64,000 nucleotides of DNA from Ixodes scapularis (GCF_016920785.2 NW_024609953.1:1-64000), one strand, 5' to 3'; counted from the stretch's first letter, positions 48,061 through 60,842 are shown. A program made the numbers and translations. The notes: generated by a model from the sequence alone, not told the origin.

Positions 48061-48826
48061 CCACTGGCGCCATCCTGGCCTCGCTGTTTTCAACGGTTCT
48101 CAGGTGCTCAGGTTGCCGGAGCGGCGTGTTTGAACCGTTAGAACCACAGGTTTGAACCACAGGCACCACAGGTTTGAACCGTTTCAACGGGAGTAATGGC
48201 AAAACGGACGGAGTAGCACTGCGTGGCCTCGCAATCCCAGCGACCCGACGAGCTCGCAAAGCGGTGCTCGGAAGACGACCCTCCCAAAGCCGACGACGCG
48301 CACTCACCTCTGTGGACAGCGAAGAAACATCGTCGCACTGTGACAACGGCGACTAGTACACGGCATTTATTTTTTGTTGGCGTTCGTTTCATAAAACCCG
48401 TCTTTAAGGTATGTGTTCAATCTTCATTATTTTACCTGCGCGGTAGAACCGGCCAACTTCTGAAAGCTAAATCAGCCTGCGCGTTAGAATCGTGAAAACA
48501 CGGCTAAGCGAATCTGCTGCGTCCTCAACCCCTTTTACCATGACACAGGATGTCGTAGCAGAGTCTTGCGTGTTTATCGCATCATAAAACGCAAATATGC
48601 CGTGTCCGCAATTCGCGGTATCAGTTCCCGTTTTATGTGGTTTGTAGCGGATAGCCCAGTTGCTTATCGCGTTTTTTAAAATAAATTTTTGCTGTCGCAT
48701 TCCCAAAGATAGCCCACCCCATGTTTTTCCCAATTTATCTCTTCATTTTGGTTGGACATCCTTACGGGATTTTACGGTAGTTTTGCTTTGTCTCCTGCAT
48801 AAGTCAATGTCCTTTCCACTTTTCAG

Positions 48827-48995
48827 GAGCTTGTGACCACCCTCAAAGGCTTGACGAGCTACGTGCTCGTATTCAAGTTGGTGCCACGAGGTGGGCCTTT
48901 CGGGCATGCCAGGGAGGATGAGAGGCTGTCCCTGAACCGCCTACTAGTACAAAAAGGTGTTGCCCTCGGCGTTACCATCGTGAATGTTGACCGAC
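48827..48995 (+). CDS. Exon-like open frame of unknown identity
   Basis: An acceptor-like ccacttttcag and a donor-like gtaagt bracket 169 bases that are open in one frame (LKGLTSYVLVFKLVPRGGPF, then LSLNRLLVQKGVALGV). Base use is more GC-rich than the flanks. I do not recognise the product. A distant likeness to the central part of P/THAP-type transposases (hydrophobic YxLVFxLVP, then SL...L...GV) is only an impression. Confidence 0.35.
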
Positions 48996-49474
48996 GTAAG
49001 TACATGGAAATTTCACCCCTGGTGCACTGTCCTTTTGAGTTACATGTGACATGCCCCTTGTGACGAGATGTCATCTTCCGTGTTATTGGTAGCAGGTATT
49101 CATAATACCTCTGAAATGCTGTTCATTGAGAGTGACAAGGTTGGGCGGATATAACCTAAAAAGCATTTGAAATGACAAATACTGGAATACACAGCAGTGA
49201 CAGCTAAAGTACTGATACTAAAATACATTTATAAAAGGAGCATTGCAAAACAACTCAAATATGTATGACTAAAAAATGGGTGACAAAGTATCTTTAAATA
49301 TGTTTTGTTTGAAGGAGAAATCCTGATACTGAAATATGGGGGGCAGTCAGTTCATTGAACGACGTTTCATTGACAGTTCGTTTCATCGACAGTTTGTTAC
49401 ATCGACAGCTCGGATAAGCTTTTTTTCTGTAGTGACTCCCCGCAGAATGTTGCTGCGAAGCAGCTTGAGTGGGT

Positions 49475-49966
49475 GGGCCCACTGATCTCTACTAAAGGGG
49501 GCTGGATGGCGCTTAGCTGCTCTCCGAGCCTGGCGCAAGTGAAGCCACCGGAAGTTTGATTCTTGTCCCGGAAGCTTCCTAGTGCATTCAGTCAATATTT
49601 TGGACCATGCTTTTTTGTTTCTTTGATTGGGTTTTAATACTCCCGTTCTGGATTAAATCCCGAGAATGAGGCATTTGAACTTGAGACATATTCACAACTT
49701 GATCAACTAGAATCTCAAAATGTTTACATTGAATGGCTTCCATGATACTTCTCGGGTCCACATGCACTCTTACTGTGCAACAAGCAGGCTCTCTTGCGGG
49801 AACAAGCGAAAATCCAGCGCCCTCAACGCTTTTCGAACCAGCACTCGGAAGGGTTACAAAGCCTGCCAAGCACTCACTTCCGGGACAAGCCGCTCACCTC
49901 CGGTGGCTTCATACTTGTTTGCTCAATGCGCATACATCCAGCCCTCTCTAGTGGAGATCAGTGGGT
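49475..49966. repeat. Pair of inverted 100-bp arms
   Basis: The left arm (about 49475-49585: cccactgatctctact, gaagccaccgga, cttgtcccggaag) is mirrored at 49850-49966 with moderate divergence. The 260 bases between are unremarkable. Confidence 0.7.
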
Positions 49967-49981
49967 GGGCCTTGTCGTGAG

Positions 49982-50122
49982 GATGACGCCAAGCCCTATG
50001 CCGTTACATACCCAAGGCGAGTTCCTCTTCCACCGCTCTCACAAGTGGAGAATGAATTGGAAAGGATGAAAGAAATGGGAGTCATCAAGAAGGTGGAAAA
50101 AGCAACGGAGTGGTCCGGCATC
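49982..50122 (+). pseudogene. Gypsy-type LTR retrotransposon, reverse-transcriptase N-terminal scrap
   Basis: The frame reads KPYAVTYPRRVPLPPLSQ, then ELERMKEMGVIKKVEKATEW, the block just before the reverse-transcriptase palm in gypsy-type Pol (family form: RRVP.PL...V..EL..M...GVI..V..PTEWC). The following conserved segment is absent and the frame continues into unrelated sequence. A C/T homopolymer tract lies at about 50275-50312. Confidence 0.75.
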
Positions 50123-50399
50123 CTGCGGTACAGTGACACGGCCAGCAGCCCAACCAAGGTCCTATATTGTAAGCACATCGACAGGACTAACACGACGCAC
50201 CGGGCAGGGGCTCCGGAAGCGGGGGGGCAGGGTGGGCTTGAGCCCCTCCTGTCCTCAGGACCGAGCTGCCGAGCCCCCCCTCCCCCTCCCTCGTTTTTTT
50301 TTTTTTTTTTTAGTTTGTGTGTTTGCAGGTTATCTGGTATGGGCCTTCGGCCTATCTGCTGTACCTCCGTCTCTCCTGAGCCGAAATAAATGAAATGAC

Positions 50400-51640
50400 T
50401 CTTTATGCATGCTGACCTACCGCTCTCCTCACCTCCGCCAAGCACAAAAAGCACCGGGGCGACGGAGAGGCTTGCTTGAAAAGTCAAAACCAGAAGAAAA
50501 TGACAGGCAGGACTCATGAGCCTGATTGACAACCAGTTTAAAGCGAGCAAAGAGGAGACAGCAAAAGGAATGGATTCCGACAAGACGACGTCGGCGAGCG
50601 TTTGTCTGCTTCCCCCGTGTGGAAGCAAGAGGCCCAGAAGATGCATGGTGCTTCTGGCCCGCGGACAAAACAGGCAGGCGGTACTACCGCGGCGCTTAAA
50701 GGCCATCATTAGGAGAGGGGGGGGGGGGGGCTGGTGAGCTTGAGTGGGGATTCGGGAGTGCTTAGAAAAGGCGAAAGTCTACGAGCTCCCAAATTTGACA
50801 AGGCGCCTTCGATGGCGAAAGCTTTGCGCGCATGCGGCGTCGTGCCCGCAGGGTGGTGAGGCATGAGGCGACACATGTTTACAAACTCAGGACAACACAA
50901 CACGAAGTCTGAAACACAGCTCTTATCCTTCAGTACCCTCCTTTTGTGATGCCCCCCCAACTTGTATTGACGCCAGGAGTCCGAAGCGATCACGGTCGAT
51001 GTACTTGATCCTGAGGTACATACCGATGTATGCAACCTCTGCTTCCAGTTAAGACATCCGATGGCCCAACTTGCTGTGTTTGAGACTCCGTGTTGTGTTG
51101 TCCTTTTTTCCCCCCGAGTCTCGGGGTTTTGTCTAAAACTTTTAGCACTTGTTTGTCTACGTCTGCGTTAATACATCATGCTTCCCCGAGAATCCCTAAA
51201 TGAAGGAAGGTTTTCATTCTTAGACATAGCCAATTTGGCATAGGCACAGCTGCGGTTGACATGTAACAGTTGGTATAGGAAAGAAAAAATAAAGAACACA
51301 TGGTGCGGCTGATTTCAGTGGTTATCCAATCATTGTATGAGTTGTCAGTGCAAGCTTCTTACTGTTATTTTACTGAACCATTGTTTTAATTTGTTTTCCA
51401 TGGATATGTCCGTGAATATGCGAACGCGGTGCATTAATATGTTTTCATTCAAATGTGGCAATTAATGTCAACCTGAAACCAACCTAACCTTGAGGATTTC
51501 GGAGATGTCGAGCCCCCCCTCTAAAGAAAGACTTCCGGAGCCTCTGGCACCGGGAGTCACATGCAGCCAACGGCGGTCAATGACCAAGCAGACCACCAGA
51601 CAGGTTGGACTTCTCGGCTCCCTAATCCTAAGAAAGGGGG
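50400..51640. other. No gene recognised
   Basis: G-run at about 50717-50730. The - strand frame 50709-49996 crosses the homopolymer and the gypsy scrap and is not credible. Confidence 0.4.
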
Positions 51641-51641
51641 G

Positions 51642-51885
51642 TGTCGTGAATGGCATTGCGAGCGACCACCGACTGCAGCGCCGCAACGCGCCTATGCGCG
51701 GAGTACTTTCGCTCCGGGAGGCCAGCAGACGGGGGAGAACGGCGCAACCATGCGAGGACATGGCTGTATGTCGCGACTACACGTATTGCCTTTAACCCGC
51801 AATAAACTGTTCTTGTTATACCCGAACAACGGCTACGACAGGCCTGGTGTGTTAATATTTCTGTAGTGAGCCACCACAGTTGGTC
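51642..51885 (+). mobile_element. LTR-like sequence
   Basis: A polypurine tract (aagaaagggggg) comes immediately before tgtcgtgaatgg, as for the start of a 3' LTR. A poly(A) signal aataaa lies at about 51800. The 3' end is uncertain, probably around gagccaccaca (51868-51878). It may belong to the same deleted gypsy-like copy as 49982-50122. Confidence 0.5.
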
Positions 51886-51923
51886 GCTGCAAATGACGTA
51901 GACGGGCGGGCCGGGTAAGTTAA

Positions 51924-52592
51924 AGGGGCGCTGACACATCAAAATCATATTTTTTTTTATTATCCGAAACGATTGAAAACGATGCCGGGACATTACCCTC
52001 AAAATTAAAAACTTGGAAATTCAGTATTTGTGAAGTAAAAAAACAATTTCCAAATGCCGATTTCGAAGTTCCCGCGCGATCGGCGCGGTGCCTTGACGTC
52101 AAAAACTGCGGAGACCTGAGAGTCGACTTTCTTTCACCACTCCCTGCTGTTGCCATGGCGACCCAAAGCGAGGAGGAAAGGAGTGGGCGGCGGCGTTGCG
52201 GCGGACCGGTTTTGAGCGGTGTCGCCTGTTTTCCGTTGGAGGATACAAATCCAGGAGACGGCACCAAAACGATTTCCCGATTTTTGGTATTTCAAAAAGA
52301 AGGGCCGTAGTGCGTTTGCAATTGCGTTAAAAAACATGTTTTACGATTGCCGTTATTAAATGCTATAGAGATGTCGCCTACAAAGATTCTAAATTTCCTG
52401 ATTTTTGACGTCACCGATCAAAAGAAGCGAGGAGGCGAGAGGCGGGAAAATCAAACGCCAAAAATAAAAAGGCGCGCGCGCGCGCGGGAAGATTTTTTTT
52501 CGCGATGCGGTTTTTTTTGCGTGTCTATGACTGCAACTTGCATCGTTTTAGACAATAAAAATAAATACGACCTTTGGGGTGTCAGTGCCCCT
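51924..52592. mobile_element. TTAA-flanked element, family D, full-length
   Basis: TTAA at 51920-51923 and 52593-52596. The ends are aggggcgctgaca and, reversed, aggggcactgacac. 669 bp. It is related to the partial copy at 46326. A (gc)-rich alternating stretch lies at about 52470-52486. Non-autonomous; Kolobok is the best guess. Confidence 0.85.
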
Positions 52593-52680
52593 TTAATGCA
52601 TGCCCCAGTGACACACACAACGAAACATCACAACATCGTACAGTTAGCGTAACGATTGTCGATGGCATGTCAGTGTCGAC

Positions 52681-52848
52681 CAGGGGCGGATTTAGAGGGG
52701 GGTTCCGGATGTCCTGACCCCCCTCTTGATTTCTGCTTGTGTAAATTTTAGGGCGTAAAACGAAGGAGAGGGGGAGGGGGTCCCTAAACATATGGTACGC
52801 TGACCGACACCTGACCCCCCCCTCAGGAAATTCCTGCATCCGCCCCTG
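52681..52848. mobile_element. 168-bp hAT miniature with perfect 8-bp duplication
   Basis: It starts caggggcggattta and ends catccgcccctg. gtgtcgac flanks both sides exactly (52673-52680 and 52849-52856). The interior has mirrored acccccc/ggggggt stretches. Confidence 0.88.
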
Positions 52849-53299
52849 GTGTCGACGAAATGTATGTCAATATGTCGTTTGATTAAAAGTTGTCGATGAG
52901 ATGTCTGTCGATGAAACAAAACAGATCCCAAAATGTAGGTTGCCACAGTAGCGGGGTTTGCTATAAAATGAAGCAAAAAATTAGTCTGGATGTAGCAAGC
53001 TTCATATTTTGTCACAGGTGTATTGCAGTGGTGGATGTTACCATGTGAAAGTTAAAGGCACTAATTTGTTTGTGCGAAAAATCGGAAGAATATATGCAAG
53101 ATTTTCAGTTATGAATGCTGATGTTGACAGCCGAGGGTTGTGTTTCGTTCTCGTGTTGAGAGATGGCAGAGCACATCACGGAAAATAGACCGCACTGTTG
53201 AGCACGGGGTCTACGGCAGGGTGTCTCGACCCCAATTGCGTTTTTCTGTTGTGGCTTTCATGTCTGCGTGCATGGCTATATTGTCACGAATAACAAATG

Positions 53300-53650
53300 G
53301 TGAGGCGGCGAATAACTGAAGAAACTAAACGTTTAATGGGGCGAACTTGTGCCCAAAACAAAATCGAGAAAGGCTAGCGTCGCAGGCGTCAAAACAGCAG
53401 GATTGAGCGCTGGGAAGAGTCTGACTTCGCTCGCCATGCGGAGTCCCTTTTGTAACTGCGTGGGTCTCTGGAACATTCGGCCTAGACATTTCGGTGCGTA
53501 GATTATTCGTAGCTCGGCCAGACAAGCAATTTCTCGAATTTGCGAGAACGCCAAGTAGAAAGAATAAATAAAAGAACATTCCGCTGCCTGGAATCAAACC
53601 CAAATCTTCTGCGCTACAATCAAGTGCAGCAACCATTTGGCCATGTACGC
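53300..53650 (-). repeat. tRNA-derived SINE or tRNA-headed repeat
   Basis: On the - strand, 53650-53585 reads like a tRNA: A-box tggccaaatgg, B-box gggtttgattcc, with a 40-base spacing. A T-rich segment (ttcttttatttattctttc) and a unique body follow. The stems are imperfect, so it is not a working tRNA. Confidence 0.6.
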
Positions 53651-53776
53651 GCTCGCTCAGCGACGTCCGTGAAAATATTAGAAGAAAGCTGTGTTACAGC
53701 AAGATTATCTTCAGCCTCGTCGGACTCGCCATCACGGGTTTTTCTAATTGCAGCACGTTGCTCCATCTCCCAACAG

Positions 53777-53866
53777 GAGCACCAAACATTGCTTTCGGCC
53801 ATCTGCGTCCTGACACAGGTTGCTAATGCTTTGCAAAAACAAAGCTGCACCTTTCGATTCTACAAG
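53777..53866 (+). CDS. Exon-like 90-nt open segment, unknown
   Basis: ctcccaacag and gtaaca bracket exactly 30 codons (EHQTLLSAICVLTQVANAL and on). There is no domain, so this may be chance. Confidence 0.25.
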
Positions 53867-53999
53867 GTAACACCCATCACTAATGTAGTTTGACAGAACC
53901 TTCAAGCTTGCCTTGTGCAGGTGCCACTCTTTCCAGAGAATTCTACAGCTAGCTCCGCTATTGGTATCACGTTATACATACTTTGAGATATTGTAAATG

Positions 54000-55900
54000 T
54001 CGTCTTCTGTGTTATTGACAACCAGGTATTAACGATATCAAGAAAGATCACTCCAGCCATGTATATTACTTTTTACATATAGTATGCAAGCAACACAGAC
54101 CAAAAGAACAATTGCTAAACTCACTTGCATTTGTGGATGAGCTTTTCAAGTGATGTTCAATCAGTTAGCACCTGTCGATTTGGGCGGAGGGCCGTGGAGC
54201 ATTATGTTAGCGGCTGTAAATATGCTCTCGACAGGTGCCGATAAAAATGGTGTTCTGTGGTTTATTTGTCTTCTAATCTTTGTCCATGCCTTACGCATTG
54301 CTTCTTTTACTACGGTCAACCAGCTTGCACAATTGTTTATGCCAACTTCATCTCCACATCGTTTTTTGGTCCTCCTAAATTGTCTTGAGGTGCCTCCATG
54401 CTCTTATTTGGTGAGGTCGCCTTTTCAGTAATGATCTAGTGACGTCACAATGGAAGGAATCGCTATTCTCTTATCTATTGATAGTATTTGAAAGCATAAA
54501 CTCTGCTCCCATCCATCGATATGGCACGAAAGTGCAGAGCACACCTGTAAAGCTTGTGCTTGCAGTGCCTTAGATGTTCAGAATCTAGATGAAGTTTCAA
54601 GGAAAACATTTGTTATTCTTTTAAAATAGAAAATAGCATCGCCTGTTGATTAATCTTTTAATGCTTTACATTTTTTAAGCAGACCTTATACGAAACAGTT
54701 TCTTTTATTTATTATTCTATCATAAAGATAATTCACACTGTTTTTATTCACTGACCTTGTTGCAAACCTTGCAAAAGGCACAAAGCAGTACATGATGAGG
54801 TGCACTCGTCATAAACCAGAAAATGGCACATAACTCATGGCAAGCTGAGCTTATCATAAGCCGTTAAGAGGTTACATGATCAATTAATTATACCCTGAGG
54901 GTCCTCATGGACAAAGACAAAATGCTCTGATCAGATCCTGGTCCGCAGGGTATCAAAGCCTTGGTGGCCTCTTCACAAGTCTCCACTCATCTAAAGCAAA
55001 AAAAAAAAAGGCTTTATTTTTTGTTTCTAGTTTATTGATTAATTGAAAACATTAAGGAGCTACATTGGGTTTTGATTGTATTTTTATACCACAAACACAC
55101 CCAAAATGATTTTTACTTAGTAAATATAAATAACCTATAACTAGGCCGTATATCCCCCGGTGTTTGTTTATGAGAAAAATCGGCGGATGTTTTTCATTGT
55201 TTATTTATTTTTCAAACATTGGTGTCTTTCGACCAGGGTTCGGTCAAAATACTTAACGTACTTGGTTAGTGTCTCTTTTCCCCTATGTGCAATCCCAGCC
55301 AATATGAGCTAGAATGAAGAGCTTTCCTACAAGAACCTTTCTGATGCGTTAATGCAGTTTGTTTATTTCTAAAGAGCATCTCAGTGCCTGCATTTTGATG
55401 TGTCATAATGCTGTACTGTAAAATATCAAAAGGTAGCCCACTCCTATTTTTGGCTGGATTTGCTTTATTTTTTTAAACTCTGAAAGATAGCCCACTTCTA
55501 GTAATAGTAGTGTTGGGATCAGTGATGGCCTTGGCACAAATGCGGCTAGTTAGCTGTGGCGGGATACAAGTGAATGTTGCTGACTGGGAAGTACATACCT
55601 CGGGATTTTGTGGTATATGCCAAATAGCTTTAGAAATAAAGGGATCTGCAGAGATGCTTGAAACATCATCACTTTTCTCATGGTAAGGAACGAATTCAGG
55701 GCCATAGAAGGGCTGCAACAAATTGTGTAGTTGGGCTAGTTGGTTGGTCATTTTGAAATGGTATCTATCTGCTTCTTTTTATCTTTACTTACTGTACCAT
55801 GCAGAAGAAAAAATTTCAGTTGTAAGTGAGTGCTGTGTCTGTGTTCTCTTCGTTTTATTTTTTTTTTGTGCTGTTTTAATACCATTTCAACTATAGGGGG
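54000..55900. other. No gene recognised
   Basis: AT-rich sequence with short frames. Related repeat words (gatagcccac) appear at about 55485. A frame at 54150-54431 has hydrophobic stretches but no other support. Confidence 0.4.
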
Positions 55901-56544
55901 CAGGGATGGCGCCAGGATCTTTATAATGGGGGGGGGCAGTGGGGAGGCCAACCAAATTGGGGGGGGGGGGGGGGGTTGCTCTGAGGTGCCGTCGCCCACG
56001 GGCTTATCGAAGATAGCTTATAGCTTATGCAGTGTGCTCATTGAAAAGGGAAATGAGGAGACACGAGAAGGAAGAGGCGGGGGGGGGGGGGGGGGGTTAT
56101 TATAGCATTGACCTCTGCCCCCTGTGCTCATGACTCACAACCAGGTTTTGCTTCATTTTCTTAGACAGTCCGGAATTCCTCATGACCTCGACTTTAACTA
56201 AGCTCCCCTTCGTTCACGTCTCCGGTCTCCGCTGAAGATAAGCGCCACACAGCAGAATGCGGAGAGAAAAGCCAGCAGGCGTCACAAAGGGGAGCTGCTT
56301 TTTCTAAGGCGCTAGATAGCTTACTCGCCCACGGTACGACTTGCAGTGGGTGGAAGTTAATAGAAAAAAAAAAATAATAATAAAAGGCATGAACAGCTCT
56401 AAAGTCTTGACACTCATTACATTGGGTTTTCAAGCCGACGTCATTAGCCATTATTTGTGAACAAAGCGGCTTCATCTTGGGGTGGCAGAAGAAATTTTAG
56501 GGGAGGCGCCCGCCACCCCTCGCCTTCCCTTGGCGCCGTCCCTG
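55901..56544. mobile_element. hAT-like miniature, 644 bp
   Basis: The left end is cagggatggcgcca; the right end, reversed, is cagggacggcgcca. The flanks ataggggg and atagggaa match at six of eight. G-runs occur at about 55961-55974 and 56080-56096. Confidence 0.75.
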
Positions 56545-56800
56545 ATAGGGAAGCTTGCACACCATTGGTTGGGTAGCTTGCGAACCATGTCGCTGAGTGT
56601 CATTGTTGATGTGCACTTTTTCCCATAAGAAGAAACAAAGTCAATCAAAGCATCAAACGAAAAGTTCAGTGCCTAATTATGAATGCTAGAAACAGAATAT
56701 TTGGAAGCCTTTTTTAGCTTAGGCCATTCTAGATGGTTCAGTTTTATTTTCTTAAAAATTGCTTTGAGAAGCTCTTTACAGACTGGTGCAGATTACATAC

Positions 56801-57404
56801 CCGGGGTTCCCAAACCGGGTTCCATAGGCTGATCTTTTGGATTCCGCAAGCACCCAAATATATATTTCATTTTTTTTATGGGAAAGTGAGGAACTGTATA
56901 TTTGTACTCAAATGCTATGTATACTATGAAATACCGAGCATCTGCCGATTCCTCACTAAGCGCCCACCCCTGAATGTTGTAACATCTAAAAAAATATGGA
57001 CAGTGGAAATATAGATAACATTGATAGCATATCAAGTGCCCATCTCCCACTTTTTTGCGATGATCTCCGGATTTGTAGAGGGCGCCTGAGCGTTACTTTA
57101 CGACATATTTTAGGGTTGTACAAATATTCTAAAATTCAGAATATTGAAGCGAATGACGCCATATTCTACTCGCACTTTGAATTGGTGAGGAGTATTCGGC
57201 AACTTTAAATATTTTGAAAGTATTTCTTCACCGCTATACACCGCCGCAACGCACCGGTGTATAGCGGTGAAGCGTGATGCATGCGTGGCGGAGCAAAGCA
57301 TTGAAACTTTTGTGAGCACGATGGTGCGAAGCATGACGTGCTTGGTGCAGCACCTTTTGAAGATTGCTAGGATTCCTTGTTACCAGAAAGTTTGAGAACA
57401 CTTG
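56801..57404. mobile_element. Charlie-like hAT fragment with internal hairpin
   Basis: The left end is ccggggttcccaaaccgggt. The right end, reversed, is caagtgttctcaaactttc. Inside, agggttgtacaaatattc (from 57113) looks like the left end of another family that recurs at 58921. A 17-bp perfect hairpin (57226-57242 with 57256-57272) is also present. Confidence 0.5.
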
Positions 57405-58110
57405 TTTGTAAAGATTGAGTCAAGGTGCCGGATAATGCATTAAAATCAAACGGAACAATTGGCGCCTGCATGTAACAGGCCAGCATTTCACCATATTCCT
57501 TTTCTCGCTTCAGGGGCAAGCCCAGATTACCCATATTTAACTGCTCAAATGAATAGGGTCCTCTGTGAGGGGATCCCCCCCTGACAGGGGGCGTGTTCCA
57601 AACCTTACTCGACTGGATCCCAGCTACTCCTGCGGGTCATATCACGTGACATTTCAAGCTGAGCAACGCTAAATGCAAAAAGGTTTTCGAACACCAAGGT
57701 ATGAAAATGTTACTCTAAAGTGAGATTGGGTAAATTTCGGAACACGACCAGGTTGATCACAACCGCTGGCCATTGCTGAATCAAAAACAGCTGGCATTGG
57801 CACGAGAGCGCTCGACACAGAATGGTCAGAGTGGTCTGTGTTAACCATTGCGTACAGCGTATATAAATTTTTTTTCTGCGTCTACCCTTCGCCGGAATAT
57901 TCTGCAGGCTTGATTTGAAACGGATTGATACGGTATTCATGCCCATGCGACTCCAAGACACGTGGTGGTCAGCCCGAGCGGATGCTATGAAGCTCTGTTC
58001 GCTCAGGAAATTAGGGTCGCCTTGAGGGTCTGAAGGTTAGGAAGAACTAGCAGAGACATGGGTTATAGTTGAAGACTATGGGTATGACTGCAACAGTTGT
58101 AGCTTAGTTC

Positions 58111-58620
58111 ATGAACAGGGTGTTGCAATGCTTCAATGCCATCAGAAGAACGCTACATAATCAGACGCTCACATTGAATGAAGCTGTAAACCTGACGAAA
58201 TTATTGAGTGATTATGTATCCGGTCTAAGAGAAAGATTCAGTGAAATGAAACAGGCAGCGAAGGAAACATTGGGAACTACATACAAAGCAACAATCAAAA
58301 GAAAGCAAACCGATTGGCACAAATGACAACCTTCACCCTCAAGATGCCTCACTGAACTTCCACTGTGATACCAATATTGGCATGATTGACAACCTTCTGC
58401 ATTCACTTAAAACTCGTTTCCCTGCTTACAGCAAAGTTTGCCTACAGTTTACTTTTTATTGCTGACCACGGCACACTTTCGTTGAAACACTGGTGATTCC
58501 AGGCAATGGATAAATCTGGTCTGTCGGACGATTTCCCCGATGAACTGGAACAGTTTCTTTTTATTTGCCAAAAAGGAAGGCTTCTGTAAGAAACATTCCA
58601 AAACTGTAGTCTGAGAAAAG
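58111..58620 (+). pseudogene. hAT/ZMYM1-type transposase fragment
   Basis: The frame 58111-58326 encodes LNEAVNLTKLLSDYVSGLRERF, a stretch like the alpha-helical region of ZMYM1/hAT-type transposase proteins, then TTYKA...KRK. After a stop the frame continues with ANFHC-like and MIDNLLHSLKTRF, the usual next block, and later LSDDFPDELEQF, another block of this group. Stops at about 58324 and 58460 break it, and the C-terminal dimerisation domain is missing. The identification rests on the order of these blocks. Confidence 0.55.
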
Positions 58621-58920
58621 CTTCGAGGCTCATTTCTAGGTGTTCATGTACCCATTTTAGATTTTTATTTTGTTATGGTTGCAAACCTCAGGGGTGAACA
58701 CTCTCTCAGTAGGCCCAAATTGACATAACACAGACTTCGATCAATGATGGCCAATGACCGCCTCAGTGAATTGTCCTTGCGGAGTGTGCAGATGGGTAGT
58801 CTCCATTGGGTCAAAGTCAGAAAGTTTATAATCGCGATTTGAACAAAAGACCCCGGAAGATCCCGTGAAATGTAGACATGATATCAGCTTCCTTGTAAAT
58901 TGTAAATAATGCTGAAGACT

Positions 58921-59250
58921 ACGGTTGTGCAAATATTCATAACTTTTAAATATTGAATAGAATAATGCCGTATTCGATTCATACTTTGAATCGAATAGGA
59001 TTATTCGGTAATTTTGAATATTTTCGAAGTCTGAAAATAGGTCTGCAAAATGTTGAGCCCCCCCCCCCCCCCCCCTGCAAAAATTAAGTATTTTGCCATA
59101 GTGCTGTAGTGTTAAAGTATGAAGCTTCATACAAGCATCTCGGGCGAAGCGGTGGAGCTTTGTGCGAGCGTGCAACTGCAAAGCAAAGAAACTTGGCATC
59201 CCCGACCGAGATCGAGGGCTACACAGTGGAGGCATACTTGGTTGATATGA
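58921..59250. repeat. gttgtgcaaatattc repeat
   Basis: Left-end-like sequence ggttgtgcaaatattcataac is followed by AT-rich attcgattcatactttgaatcg words. It is similar to 57113-57210. It contains a C-run (about 59058-59075). The right border was not found. Confidence 0.5.
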
Positions 59251-60840
59251 TAACCTTATGTTATATTGTCTAAAGGAAACTGGCTTTGTAGTATCACAAG
59301 CCGCCGTCCTGCCATTTTACGAAGTATCTCCTCACAACCTTTGAGCTTGTTCTCAACTGGTGTCAGCTGCTTGTGCAAGCTGATGAAGCATTTGGAGAAG
59401 ATAACTATTTCGGTAGTTGGGATGATGACATGGCAAGCCCAGTTGAAAATGTAATGGGATATATTATTCCCTTGAATGTATTGCGAGACCAGGAATATAT
59501 TTTTACGTGTATTTCGATGCTGAAATACAAGTACTGACCCAAAATCTGGTGTCCTGTATATTGTTACAAAGGGAATGGAAGACCTACATATCATACGTAA
59601 TCTGGGCTCGTGTTGCTGTACCGGTTCCTTGACCACCGCTATGGTTCTCTCTAAGAGTAGACCGAGGCAGTTGTTTTCAGTCCCCAGATATCAAGTAGAG
59701 TCACTGCCCGCACTTTGATGGTCTCACACAGTTCATTCATGAGCGTGCATTGTTACCATTTGAGACAACACCATCAATTTTCTGGCGATGAAATGAACTT
59801 GCTAGCATTCATCTTGCCATTGCAGATTCTTCAAGTGTAAGTAGTCCCCCTTAATGAGCTGAAGTAGGGTGGTAGATTGGGCTAGTTGGTAAGAGCGAAA
59901 CTAATCATGATGGAAAACAACCTCTGCTACAAAACTAAGTGAAAAAAAAAAAAAAAAAAAATCTTTATTCATAATTTGGAGTTTAGCACTGCCACATTGT
60001 AAGGCTCTATCCCTGTGATTGCCAGCTGCCTGGTTGGCATGTGTGTTTGTGTTAATGTAATAAGACTAAAATGCTTCCTTCCCATAAAATAAACTACACT
60101 TGAAGGTCATCCGTTGTTTTGTCGTGTTAGTGCCTTTACTTCATCCTTGTGTCTGAGGCTGCTTTCCATTATTTTTATCCCATGGTAATCATTTTCAACT
60201 GACCCTGTGTGCCTTTCTGGCCACAGACAAGCCACCCCCACAAGCAGTACCTTAAGAGTGCATATTTACTGTATTGTCGGAAGGGGTGTTTGGACAGGAC
60301 ATTTTCACCTGTGCAAATGCCAGCGAGCACCTTTCCCTGCAATACAGCGGTGTCTTTCGGTGAAGCAAACCTATGCTGATCTGCGAGAGTATAAGAGTGT
60401 GCTTCATTGCGAAGTCATTAAGCTCTCAATTTAACTTAAAGAAAAAATGGCAATATATATACTCAAATGATCAAGCTATCTACGTTGCTAAAATAATTTT
60501 AACTATGCTAAACGAATTTTTGTTTCGAAACCGGGGAACCGTCGCACGGTAACGAGAGTATGTTTACAAACGTCCCGGCGCCATGTTGTAACGGTTCACC
60601 GTAAATTTTTTCCTTGCGTTCTAAGTCTTGATGACGCCTTTCCCCGCTGTTATCTTCGTCGTCGCACCTACAGCCCTCAGAGATGGGTAAGTAGACCCGT
60701 GTCCCGCGAAGGCAGTAAGCATGTAACATCTACATGTGTGTTGGCGTTGTAAAAGAACATCTACACCGTCGTATGGAACTACTAGTTTCAAGAAGCCGAA
60801 TTGGCATTCCACGCGTACAGGCCTCGGAGCTTGTGCGAGG
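59251..60840. other. No gene recognised
   Basis: An A-run at about 59942-59960 and short frames only. Confidence 0.4.
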
Positions 60841-60842
60841 TA

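Noticed and set aside
49996..50709. 237-codon - strand frame
   Set aside because: Crosses a long homopolymer and the antisense of the gypsy fragment.
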